Source: Diogma glabrata
Lineage: Eukaryota > Arthropoda > Insecta > Diptera > Cylindrotomidae
NCBI GenBank assembly: GCA_963693315.1
Contig: OY856186.1
Location: 377,916,656 to 377,980,655 of the forward strand
Reading direction: 5' to 3'
DNA: 64,000 nucleotides
In this document: one piece after another, positions 36,383 to 47,477 of the stretch
How the letters are laid out: each line of letters opens with the position of its first letter
How positions within the stretch are numbered: position 1 is the stretch's first letter
Position numbers and translations under genes: made by a program
Notes under the pieces: generated by a model
What the model was told of the DNA's origin: nothing
What the model saw: only the letters and a program-made list of their open reading frames with translations
Database searches by the model: none

Positions 36383-36438
36383 TTTTCCATTAACATGAAA
36401 TGTTATAATGGAAATTAACATTTCATGTTAATGGAAAA
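36383..36438. repeat. Perfect 22-bp inverted repeat, 12-bp loop
   Basis: The left arm 36383-36404 begins TTTTCCATTAACATGAAATG. Its exact reverse complement is at 36417-36438. It is a candidate hairpin-forming site. Confidence 0.95.
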
Positions 36439-36884
36439 GAAAATTTTTTTCAAAAAATATTTCTATCCTTACTTCAAAATATATCAAATTTACAAAGCGA
36501 GACGTAAGACGACTAAAATTTTAATTCTTAATTATTTTTTCGAACATTTTTATCAACAAAAAACTTTAACCACTGAATTTTAAAAAAAGATGAAAAATTA
36601 GAATTTTAGTAGAAAATTAAATATCTCAAGAACAGGAATTAAATATTGACTTTGGAACTGCTCTTATTGTTCTGGTTTTATTATTGTCTTCACTTCACTT
36701 TTTATTATTGTCTTCACGTCAAAGTGCATACAAGGTTGGATGTAACAATCTTTTGTAATGATCTTTCGTAGGGGTTGATTGATGTGGTATTAGAACGATA
36801 GTGTTAGTTTTAAGTTATCATTAACTCTTGAGTTAAAATTCTAGAGAATTATATCGATTATCTCGTAAACTATAAATGCTATGG

Positions 36885-37135
36885 ACCTAAAATTTGAGGT
36901 GCGTATAAAACTAATTTGTCCACAAAAGATGACCAATACAAATAAAACTAAAGTTGTTTTCGTTTGGTTTACAGGGTTACAATGTGAGACCTTTGAGGAA
37001 ATACATTTTTTTATAATTTCAAGTAGGGCATCATATGAAAGGGCTTCATTTCAGTATTCCATAAAAATTTATTTTGGAATTTTACACCTCACCATTTTTT
37101 GTATAATTTTGAATAATGCCATTTTCTTTCCACTC
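36885..37135 (+). repeat. Dispersed repeat family R, copy 2
   Basis: Same blocks and order as 22405-22655, roughly 85-90 percent alike by eye. The 86-codon ORF across it (36881-37141) has no counterpart frame in copy 1 beyond chance, so I do not call it a gene. Confidence 0.85.
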
Positions 37136-37651
37136 CCCTAAATTTCGACATTTGATTAACCGAAAAATAATCTAATTTAAACCATTTACAAGCTGGTGTA
37201 ATTGAATCTTTCTTGAGTTACCATAAACAGCAGTGGATAAGATGTAACCTGAAGCTACATTTTTGATGTGATTTTTGATGAATGTATATATGTGATTGTA
37301 ATTTACTATTGACATTTACGATTAAACATTTATCTTCTTATGAGTCTATGGTCTGGCAATATAAAGACAGTACATTACAAATTTTTGTCAATTATTTTTG
37401 ATATTGTGGTCTTTTACATTCACAGAACTTTTGGCCAGCGAATTTTATTCGCACTTGTTTGACTTCTTTTATTTTGTTTTGTAAAAACTCTGAAACTTAA
37501 ATCAAAATAAATTAAAATATAGTAGGTGTTTTAAATTAAATTAAAAACATAATGGGATTGAAATATAAAAGGTTTTAAGTATCACGACTTCGGTTTGTGA
37601 TTTTTTCGATATATGTTTGTTATAGGAATTCATTTTTCATGGGTGATGAAC

Positions 37652-37829
37652 CTAAAGAGTTTGGTCTGTATTATGATCGATTTTTAAAACCACAACAGAA
37701 TTGAATTTTTCATTTGATGAACCTCGATGTATATCCCATACATATTGGTACCCTCTAACTTTCTGTCTCCACACCCGGAAATTATTAATAAACAAATATT
37801 TGCTGTCAAATGGTAGACTGTCATCCCTA
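37652..37829 (-). CDS. Possible terminal coding exon, unknown protein
   Basis: On the minus strand a good acceptor (CTTTAATTTATAG, just above 37829) is followed by about 58 codons that start DDSLPFDSKYLFINNF and end SVVVLKIDHNTDQTL, then a stop. Composition is protein-like (W, D, R and G are frequent) and unlike the neighbouring chance ORFs. I do not recognise the family. Upstream exons were not found, and it could be a retro-pseudogene or chance. Confidence 0.3.
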
Positions 37830-37849
37830 TAAATTAAAGTTGTCAAATG

Positions 37850-38582
37850 TATGAGGAAATATATCGAGGTCTACCACTTTTTTTGCATTTCTTTTTGCCT
37901 AACGTCAAAAAACAGTGTTTATAATTTTTGTGAAGATTATTTCTATTCCCAATTTTAGTAAATATATTATTTTTTCCAGTGGAAAATCTTCCGTTGCATA
38001 AAAAATATTACTTGCCAAATAATTGTTCCTTAAAAAAATCAAATGATTTGTAGCGACTTATCGACATATCGCGTTGTTGTTCCAAAACTCTTACCCTATA
38101 TCAAAAGAAAAAATTAAAAGAAAAATATCCAAAGAAACTACGTAAATTAGTTAATTATTTTAGTTTTGACCTATCTCAATAATAGAAATTGGGTCATAGA
38201 AGTGTCAAATTGAAATGATAATATGAAAAGTTAATCAAAATATATAATGTATATTAGTTTGTTAAGTGTGAAATGATAGCCTTTGATTTTCGTGTTGGTA
38301 TGTGTATTAGTTTTTTGTGATATGAATAGAAATGGCGCTACAACACCTCTTGTTTTAAAGATAATGTTTTTTTCCTTTTTTGTCATGCAACTGGTTATGT
38401 AATTTAATGTAAATAACTGTTGGGCGTAGGAATAATCGATATATTTTGAAAGGAAACAGAGATAGAAAATTCTCGCTAACAAATCATCAATGCGATGCAT
38501 ATAAGATACAATGTAAAAGAGATATTTGTGTTTGAACTAAAAATTTTTAACCATCTAAGAGTTTTCTACTTTTAAAAATAGG
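37850..38582. other. Intergenic DNA
   Basis: Nothing recognisable. Confidence 0.4.
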
Positions 38583-39808
38583 AAAGGGCTGAAATCTCAT
38601 ACTCTGAGATATCAAGACTTCGGTCTGGGTTATGGATTTTAATAAAGCTTTCGGCAAAAAACTTTTTTGAGGACAATGTTTTTAGTTTTGGGAAGTGATT
38701 TATATCAAACATAAAACTCTATGTAAAAGTACAAGTTTTTTCTCTCTGTTTAGAAATTTATTACAAAACACGAAACATCAATACGTTGCCGGAAAACTAT
38801 AACAGATCATCATATATTAATATAATTTTGAGAAAATATGAAACACTTAGCAAACTACTCAAAAATCTTTCCATTTAGTGTTTCGAGACATATTACAAAA
38901 TCAAAATTTCTTTCACACTTCCAAACATATTCCAAAAATTATAACAAAATCAATAATTAGAACTTTTTTCAAAATTCTAAGAAAATTACAAAAATTATAA
39001 GAAAATCAAAAATTGAAACTATTGAAACATTGAAACAAAATTGGTAAAACATTGCAAAAATTATAACAAAATCAAATATACAAACTTTTTTCAACATTCT
39101 AGAAACATTCCAAAAATTATAACCAAATCATAAATTGAAACTCTTTCAACAATTCTAAATATATTCCAAAAATTATTACAAAATCAAACATTGAAATTTT
39201 TCTCCAAAATTCTGATAATATTCCCAAAATTCAAACTTTTCCAAAATTCTAAAAATACTCCAAAAATTACCATAAATTCAATTTCATGTTCAATTACATT
39301 TCATGTCATACAAATAATTAATTTTATTTTTTTCAAAAAATTTGGTAAAAAAATAAATGACAAAACATTCTTTCGACGCACTTGACAATAATTTTTTGAC
39401 CAACTTATAATAAAATAATCTATTTTTAGTCACTCATACTAATCCAGACTATCAAGATTTCTTTAAATTCAAGGTACTACTCATTATCATTTAAAATACT
39501 GTTTTTAAAGCAAAAAATATGCAAATTTCCTAGTTTTGGCACACTTGACGGTTTTTTGACACATTTTCGGTACAATTATCGCACACATCGTCCTTTCGAC
39601 TCTTCCAATTGAGAATACCTTTTTTTAAAAACAAAAATTTTTGAAATCCCTCCAACGGAGGGACGGCCGGCCGTCAGACAGACATTGGGGTTTTTTTGCT
39701 CCCTTAGAATCAGTAGGTCCTAAAACGTCAAAAAATGCAAAAAAATTAGGATAAGAATTTTACTTCTGGCTCGAGAATGCAATACTTAGGTCTTTCAGAC
39801 AAAGGTAA
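38583..39808. mobile_element. Repeat family A/B, short copy (B)
   Basis: Same ends as copy A at 24912 (GGGCTGAAATCTCA and ATACTTAGGTCTTTCAGAC). It has the same repeat-rich interior but a single TTGACACACTTG-type monomer. It also carries GGACGGCCGGCCGTCAGACA (about 39661-39680), a short GC palindrome that is absent from A. Confidence 0.7.
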
Positions 39809-41557
39809 TTGAAAAAAATAAAAATAATAAATAAATAATTTTTATTTTTTACTGATTTATTATAAGTCGTTTAGACCTTAGTTACCGAAATAATAATGAC
39901 ATTCATAATTTCCAAGGGAATTAATTATAAGAGAGAGTTATGGATTCATAATAGACTTAATTTTTATTATAAATTTTTGTTTTGTTTATTTATTAACAAC
40001 ATTATTTACATAAATCCATAGTAACGAATAATAATACCCTAGCAATACAATTCGAAGTGAAAAATAACTAACTTGTTCAATTAAAACGCAAAATCATGCT
40101 ATCAAAATACTTGATAAAAATAAATGTTTTAGATTAATAAATGTTTTAGGTAGTAAAAAATAAAATTATCTATGAATCACGTGAATTATTAGATGTCAAT
40201 TACCTTGTGAAACTTGCTAACCCTCGGGCCAGAGGCACTCGGGTAGTAAACGTTTCCCTCGGTAATTAAGATCCTTTTAATTCCCTTGATACATAAATAA
40301 CTATTTTGACGCATAAATAATGTTTAATTATTTACCAAACTTTTATTTATAAATCATAACCTAAAACTGTCTAATTTTTTCTACTTTGAAAGCACATGTG
40401 ACACTTTTACAAAATAAAAATTGTTCTTACAGCCTTTTCTTCTCATAATAAAAAATATTTTGCTTGCCAAACGTAATTCGAAAAAAATATCAGTTGATGA
40501 TTTAACCGTGGTTCCGTCTGCACAATGTTATCAAATAATTTGATAATCTCTTATTGACTAAGGAAATTGATTTTTCTGTTATTTTTTTTTCAACAAAATT
40601 TGTATGTAACAAAAATTTCTAGTTTAAATATTTCACCTACCTAAAAATCTTCGGACAAAAGAATATAACTGTTTGCACATGTTATTTATTCTCTCTGTGT
40701 AAGCAAATAGAATCCCTTTGAAAACCTACACCCTTTCATGTTCCAAACTATTGACATAAAAGACTTTTTAATAGCAATCGCTTGAAAATGAATTTTTTTT
40801 TATTGTATTCTCCTAATAAATTACTATAGAAACACTTATAGTAGAAACACTTATCCTAACAAAGAAAAGAAAATATCAAATATTTTATTTTGAAGGATAT
40901 ATGATCTGGATTTTATTTATATTTGCAACAAAATGATAAGGTAAGAAAAACATGAAAATGAGAACATAAATAAATAATCAAAAGAAAAGGTTCTTGTTTC
41001 GAATACTAATTTTTCTGAAACCAAGAACCCATGTTACTAAGGTGCTACTCCTAATGTTCGCTATTTTTATTCTCATATTCTTGTTACTGTCACTTTGTAA
41101 ATAAATCTGGGTTGTCAAAAATTAATGGAACGAGTATTGAAATTTCAATTTATATGGGATTTTAGTCAATCGAAAAATGATTGTTAGAAGTTTGCTCTTT
41201 GATATATGGTTTGGAGTGCCTAGAAGAAAAGATGGTTATCTTAAAAATCGTTATGCTAAACGTTCAACATTAAAATGTTCTTTTGTGTTTGTAATAAGGA
41301 CATTAGGTTATTTTATAGACCCTAATATTATATGCTTAAATGAGTTTTGGAATTTTAGTTACATTTAAACTTATGGTTTAATGTAATCAAATATGGTCAT
41401 ATGATGCTATACCGCCATACAGTTAATGCATTCGTTAAAACCTTTTCAGAGCAGAGCAATGTTACCACTGTTAATGCAGCAGCGATTACAAAATTATGGG
41501 ATACCTAAGATGAGGTGGTGAGAGGGCTTAAGGCATTGGAGCCTAGTGCAAAAAGTA
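39809..41557. other. Intergenic DNA with a hairpin at about 40190-40272
   Basis: CAATTACCTTGTGAAACTTG (about 40198) is mirrored imperfectly by GTAAACGTTTCCCTCGGTAA (about 40246), around a CCCTCGGGCCAGAGGCACTC centre. AAGGGAATTAA (about 39916) is mirrored at about 40279. This is probably the core of another small inverted-repeat element. No gene was seen. Confidence 0.5.
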
Positions 41558-41712
41558 CACTAAAAAAATAAAGGAAATTTTTACAAAATTTTTATAAATA
41601 TACAACCCCTCAATTTTTTTCCTTCAAATCCAAAAATAATTTGTAAATCAAATAAAATTTTTGTTTTTTCAAATAATTCAAGTAATCTACAATATTTTTG
41701 GTAAAATTTGTT
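41558..41712 (-). mobile_element. CACT-ended MITE family, truncated copy
   Basis: It begins CACTAAAAAAATAAAGG, with TTTTTATAAATATACAAC inside. The rest matches, in reverse orientation, the interior of the element at 61008-61247 (CTTCAAATCCAAAAATAATT and CTACAATATTTTTGGTAAA). The other terminal repeat is missing. Confidence 0.7.
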
Positions 41713-42150
41713 TACGCCAAATCACACAAACCATGTTTACGCCAACTCATAAAAAAAATATAAAAAACACAACAACGTACAAACTAATTCCAACCCATGT
41801 AAACGCTATGTCGTTGTTTCACATTTAATTCAAATGATAGAATATAGATGACGCCCATTTGATAAAGGTGGCGAATTAGTCGATGTGTCAGATGAAAATT
41901 AGTGTTTTGTTTGCGTTGTAAATTGTATAAATTAAAGGAATTGGATAAGATATTTCTCTTTTATGCATCAACCATCAGGGAGGCAACATCATCTTAACTA
42001 CACCAAAAAGGACTGCCAGAATACAGGTGAATATAAAGTGTCATAAATTTCAATGGTAAACCAACAAAAAATGTGTGTTTATTATAACTAGAATATAAAT
42101 ATTTATCAAATCAGTGAAGGTTTTATAATCGATTATGAAAGCCAATATCG
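41713..42150. other. Intergenic DNA
   Basis: No recognisable gene. A short direct repeat TGTTTACGCCAA(A/C)TCA occurs at about 41709 and 41733. Confidence 0.4.
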
Positions 42151-42440
42151 GTAAATATATTCAACTAGTGAAGTTCTTTAAATTATGGACTGTCATAGTC
42201 GTCATGTTCATTTAGTGAAGTTCTTCAAACTATATACAGTAATATCCATTTATTGAAGTCTTCAAATTATATACCGTCAACTCGTCATATTCATCCAGTA
42301 AAGTTCTTCAAATTATATACCGTCATACCCGTCATAATCAACCAGTCAAGTTCTTCAAATTATATACCATCATACTCATCATATTCATCATTGAAGTTCT
42401 GCAAATTATATTTATTTTGTTCTCATCATATTATATAACT
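42151..42440. repeat. Tandem repeat, about 50-60 bp period
   Basis: Units contain (G/A)AAGTTCTTCAAATTATATACCGTCAT followed by ACTCGTCATATTCATCCAGT, in five to six diverged copies (near 42170, 42220, 42257, 42300, 42350 and 42395). The short ORF across it is a repeat artefact. Confidence 0.85.
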
Positions 42441-42825
42441 TCGTTTGATCATCAAGGAAGTATACAACCATCAAATCACCACATTAAATTAAAGGATTTA
42501 CTGTCTTCAAATTAATTTTTTAATCTTAAATTTGAATTCTAAATGTTGAAATTAAAATAATTTTATTTAACTAATTTTTTCTTTTATTATTTACAGTCCA
42601 CTTAGTTTTTCGTATTATTAACTATATAGTTTTGAACCCAGCGCATTGGTTAATAAGGTGGAAGATCCACCAACAAACTTATAAAAAATTTTGTGAGTTG
42701 TAAAAACCAAATGTTCCAGCTTCCGATATTGGCAGTAGACTGTATTAAAATGACAATTTTAAAAATACCGGAACTGCAACTCATATATATTTTTTTTTCT
42801 CAAAAGATCAGGTAAATAACAAATT

Positions 42826-43010
42826 TAGTTCTGCCTCAGCAGGCTATGCGATGGTATAAATATTAAATTAATGTGTGCCTTAGCCGATCATATGCGATGA
42901 TATAATATTAAATTGAGTTCTGCCTCAGCAGGCTATGCGATGAAATAAGTGATAAGTTAATTTCTACCTCAATAGGCTATGCGATGATATAAATATTAAA
43001 TTGACTTCAG
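42826..43010. repeat. Tandem repeat, 43-46 bp period, four copies
   Basis: TTCTGCCTCAGCAGGCTATG and diverged forms, each followed by CGATGATATAAATATTAAATT. TATGCGATG recurs at 42845, 42891, 42934 and 42978. Confidence 0.9.
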
Positions 43011-43199
43011 GCAATATAAAAAATTTGTAAAATTTACTTAATTTTTTTTTAGTGTAGATATCCATGGCTAATATATATTTTAGTCAATAAATTAGATACG
43101 AAGTCAAAAAGTTTTTGGGTACATAAAACAGTTGAGAAGGATTTTACAGTATTGAAAGAGTGTTTAGTAAAGCGTATACTGATGTTTTGAAATACCGCA

Positions 43200-46100
43200 C
43201 GTTTTGCACGCAAAGTCAAGCTCTAGGTTCAAAGAGATATGCAACAATGTAGATATTATCATGCCCCATGGCCATAGGCAAGTGTGATTGACCACAACCA
43301 ACCGAAAACACCACACACTTCTTCATACGGATGAACCTATTTCTATCACAGAAACAATACACAATAAGCAATCTGTAATAGCAACTGATGCCTTAGTACC
43401 AGTAGAAGATACCGAAACTTTTAATTTGTCAACGAAAGCGTCAAAAGTAATGCTTCCAACAGCAATGGTCAAAGGATTTTTACTGTGACACTCTAAGACT
43501 CATCCTCTCAGGAATCATTTGTGACTGAAAGTTGTGCTCAAAGTCTTCGATTAAAGAGAAGCAATGGAAAATTTATAATGAAAAGTCTTGGTGATACAAA
43601 TCTTGGTTGTTCTCATAAAAAATTGCAGCTGTCAGTAAAATCACTTGACAAGAGCTTTAATAATGAAACAAATTTAGAAGAATACATTATTCCAAAAATT
43701 GATTATGTTGGATTCGAAAGTATATATTTATAGTTCATAATTTTAGCTGATATATATGAGCTCCGACACTTGGAATTGGCAAATTCAATCCAATCTGCCA
43801 ATTTTTATGGCAGAATATGAACAACGGTAACACATGAAGAAAATATCACCAAATCCATCAGCTCAGCAGTATTATTTAACACATCATGGCGTCTTGAAAA
43901 AGTATAGCTCTGCTATACTTAATTGGGAGTTGTTTTCGACGCGTCCACGAAATCAAATAATATGAGCTCTCTTAATAGTTGTCTCTTGGTTGGCCCAGTT
44001 GTTTACTGTTCCTTATTTGATATAATTTTGCACTTCAGAAAATATGAATTTGTTTTATAGGCGATGTCGAAAAAATGTATAGACAGATTTTGGTGGCTGA
44101 GCCAGACACATCATTTCCAAAAATTGTTTGGAGAATGAATGAAATGGATCAAATCAAACATTTCCAATTACAAACTCTTACTTATAGAACGGGACTAGCA
44201 TTCTTTATTGCCACGAGATGTCTTAAAGAAATAGCAATACAAAACAAGTTCAAGCACCCAGTGGCTTCCGAAGCAACGGAAGAATATAGACGACTTGATG
44301 ACTGGTGCAGATTCTGAGGAAAAATAATCAATTTGAAGGAAACAATATGCAGCATTCTACAACATGCCCAATTTAACCTCAGAAAAATATCATCAAACCT
44401 TACAAAATTATGTAAATCGGAAAATCAAAGCACTAAACATATGATTGAAACATATGATCCGTTAACGTCGAAAGTTTTGGTGTTAATTTGGAATCTCATA
44501 ACCGATACTTTTCCATTCCAGTTTAAGTGGGAGGATAAACAGGTCCATACAAAGAGAACTATTCTTTCAGAAGCCAGCAAAATATTTGATTCGATACGAT
44601 GGCTTGCGCCTGTCATCATTCAAGATTTTGTTTCAGAATTTTTGGAGAGCCGTTCGCTTAGGACGATCGATTGTTGACAAAAATCGAAAAAAAAAATACC
44701 TAGATGTATTGGAACAACAGATGAAGTACAGCTTCACGAGTTTTGTTATGCTAGCATCATGGCGTACGCAGCGGTAGTTAACGCAAGAGTGGTAGAAAAG
44801 CGGGATATAAGATGCAGCTTATCGCCTCAAAAACAAAGGTTTCTCCTCTTAGACAAATAAGTATGCCACGGTTAGAATAAATGGGTGCATTGACATTCTC
44901 GAAACTGTGTGTAGTATTTCTTACTTCTTGATATATTTAGACCTTTAAATTTTTTATTTAATTTTTTTAAAGAATGGAAAAAATATAATTAAAAATTTAA
45001 AGGTCTAAATATATCAAGAAGTAAAAAATACTACACACAAGTACCAAAATAGGACCAAGAAAATTTTCAACTTTATTAACATTGTCGAAACTGATGAATC
45101 ATGTGCAGGAAGCATTTCAAATAGTGGTTGAACAAGTGGTATTATGAACTAATCACCCAACTCACTCGGAACCTAACATCAGCGATTTTGAACACCTTTA
45201 GTCGAAAGCAATAGAAACATATCAGAACGGAGGCAAATCCAGCATATCGCGCATCTCGGGGTATTAGCATGGATGAATCAAGCCAATATTTGTTATTGCG
45301 GTCTGGACCAAAATGGTTGCAGGGATAAATAACATCGTGGCTGACACAGATTGACTCTTATGGCACGAATGAAGAAGAAAAGTCAAAGGTTGAAGTATAT
45401 GCGGTTTCAGTATCATTGATTTGTGAACCATATATTTTGTTAACAATTTTAGACAGTCACTCAAATTTTTATTGGCATTGGTGATGAAATTTGCCGATTT
45501 GTGTGGCAAGAAGCAGATGCAATAAGGTCAAAGGGGTTTAACAAAGGAAGACTTGTTGAAAGCATCTGAGCATGTTGAAAGCATCTGAGAACCAATGTTT
45601 TGCTGTTGAAATAAAATGTTTATAAAAAGGAACTAATATTATCAGAAAAAGTAAAATTTTATCGCTCAACCCTTTCTGGGATGAAACAGGCATGTTAAGG
45701 CTAGGTGGAAGAATAACAAAATCGAGTTTATCCTATAAATCAAAACACCCCATTATATTACCCAAAAACACATCACTGACAACCACAATATTATTAGACT
45801 GTCATGAGCAGCTATACCACGCTGGGTTTAATTTGATGACTTCAATCATAAGACGATAGTATTGGGTTATAGTTCAAGCGAGGGATGTCATAAAAAGAAA
45901 CTATTAAACATGTCATAAACAAAAACTTTGAGTGTAAATATCCGTTTTAGTCAGTTTGGGGATGACTATGCAGGTCCGTTTAAGGTTCAAATAGTGCGAA
46001 AAAAAGGTCAAGCTTCAATAGAAGCATGGGACCATTATCTCGATTTGTAAACCGTAGTGAAATTTGCTGTGATATATTTAGCGACAACGGTACCAATTGT

Positions 46101-46805
46101 GTTATTGCAAATCATCAATTAATGAACTTATATAAATGCCTTTGAATAAACAATAATATTTTAATAATTTCTCATGCTTTTTTAAGCAAAAACATTAATT
46201 GCCATTTTAATTCCCTAGGCCCACTAATAATTGGAGGTCTTTGAGAGGCGGTAGTGAAAATTAGAAAAACAACATTTATACCGAGTGGTCAGTGAATGCA
46301 TACCAGAGAAGAATTTACCAGTTTACTAACCAGAATAGAAGCAATTCTTACCTCAAAATCTTCTTTGTGGGTGTCGAGTACCGAGGATGAGAAAGTATAC
46401 TTACTTCAGTGCACTTTTGAATTGGACGTCGAATAATTGCACTTCCCAAAAGAGTTGTGGAAGATATTTCTCCATCAAAGCGCTGGGACGTTGTTAAACA
46501 AATAAAACAACATTTCTGACGTTGTTTTCAAAACGATTATTTGACAAATTTCAATTCAAATTCAGAAATAAATGGAAAATCAAATCTGAAAATTTAAGAA
46601 TCAAGGACGAATTCTTGCCAGCCTTTAAGTGGATAATGGGCAAAATTGTGGCTGTAATTCCAGGCGAAGATGGTTTAGCGAGATTCATCAGTATCAAAAC
46701 AGCATCCGGAATAACAACACGGTATATTTCTAAGCTTAAGAAACTTCCCATTGCCAGTATTGAATCTAACGATTCAAAGGGGTCGGAATGTTTATACAAC
46801 TGAAA
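43200..46805 (+). mobile_element. BEL/Pao LTR retrotransposon, decayed gag-pol
   Basis: Plus-strand pieces follow the BEL/Pao order. The zinc-knuckle end has KHHTLLHTDE (about 43310). The protease region has SKVMLPTAMVKG and, in another frame, VTESCAQSLRLKRSNGK (43450-43570). The reverse transcriptase starts with HHGVLK (about 43880), followed by MYRQILVAEPDT and LATR/IATRCLKE (44075-44225). The connection has WNLITDTFPF and TKRTILSEASKIFDS (44490-44600). RNase H has KTKVSPLRQISMPRLE (about 44835-44880). Integrase has LRLGGRITKSSLSYKSKHP (45700-45750), DYAGPF (about 45966) and a C-terminal beta-barrel-like part from FKWIMGKIVAVIPGEDGL (46625-46680). There are numerous stops and frameshifts. 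The catalytic YVDD is degraded to a form near RLDD at about 44293. No LTRs were identified. Confidence 0.85.
44907..45038. mobile_element. 132-bp palindromic MITE inserted in the BEL RNase H region
   Basis: GTGTGTAGTATTTCTTACTT at 44907 is mirrored by its near-exact complement ending at 45038. The arms are about 50 bp, with TATATTTAGACCTTTAAATT shared, and the loop is about 30 bp. It lies directly after the MGALTFSKL part of the RNase H relic, so the insertion is younger than the BEL element. Confidence 0.85.
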
Positions 46806-47313
46806 CTGCAACAATCAACATCATAAATTCTATATAAAATACTAAAAGAAGAATTACTGTTAATCCAACAATATAGCAAGTATAATTAATTAAATTAATA
46901 TAATTATTTTTCACTTATCTCTTAACACTCTGTTGAGATTGTTTCTAATAGCAATATTGTTAAACATAAACTGTAAAGGCATTGATTATCAGAAATTGTT
47001 GTAATTTAAAATAAATAAATGGTGAGAGTTTATGCAATTATTTTCATCAAAAAACACACGGTATGGTCCACATCATGTGCATGACATGTGTTATGCACAA
47101 CTTTGAGTACACGGATTTTGTATCATGCGCAAAAAATACACATTTTCAAAATTATTTTACTTGTATATAATTTAGCTCAAGATTTTTGCTTTACACAGGG
47201 TTTAACTAACTTGAGGCTACCTTCCCTGTAAATGGTTTGGTGGCATCGATTGGGAAAAGATACCATACACGAAGAATGATCGTGTGGCGCAGCCAATTTT
47301 AGATATAGGTACG
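46806..47313. other. Intergenic DNA between BEL and LINE
   Basis: This region could contain the 3' LTR of the BEL element, but no matching 5' copy was seen. CATCATGTGCATGACATGTG (about 47076) is a short imperfect palindrome. Confidence 0.4.
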
Positions 47314-47360
47314 AATTTAAGATTAGACTGTAGATACTGTCTACAGTCTAATCTTAAATT
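47314..47360. repeat. Perfect 21-bp inverted repeat, 5-bp loop
   Basis: AATTTAAGATTAGACTGTAG (from 47314) is mirrored exactly at 47340-47360. It lies about 145 bp upstream of the LINE start codon and could form a strong stem in the 5' UTR. Confidence 0.95.
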
Positions 47361-47477
47361 TCAGTCTAATTTAAATTTGGAGTACAAATATATACAAATA
47401 TATCGAATTTTTCACTTTCTCAACAAAACCATAACAGTCTATTTCAACTTGGTAGCCAAATATTTCATTTCGAGCTC

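Noticed and set aside
36881..37141. 86-codon ORF
   Set aside because: It lies wholly in a dispersed repeat whose other copy (22405-22655) is not open in the same frame.
46551..46814. 87-codon minus-strand ORF
   Set aside because: Antisense shadow of the BEL integrase C-terminal relic.
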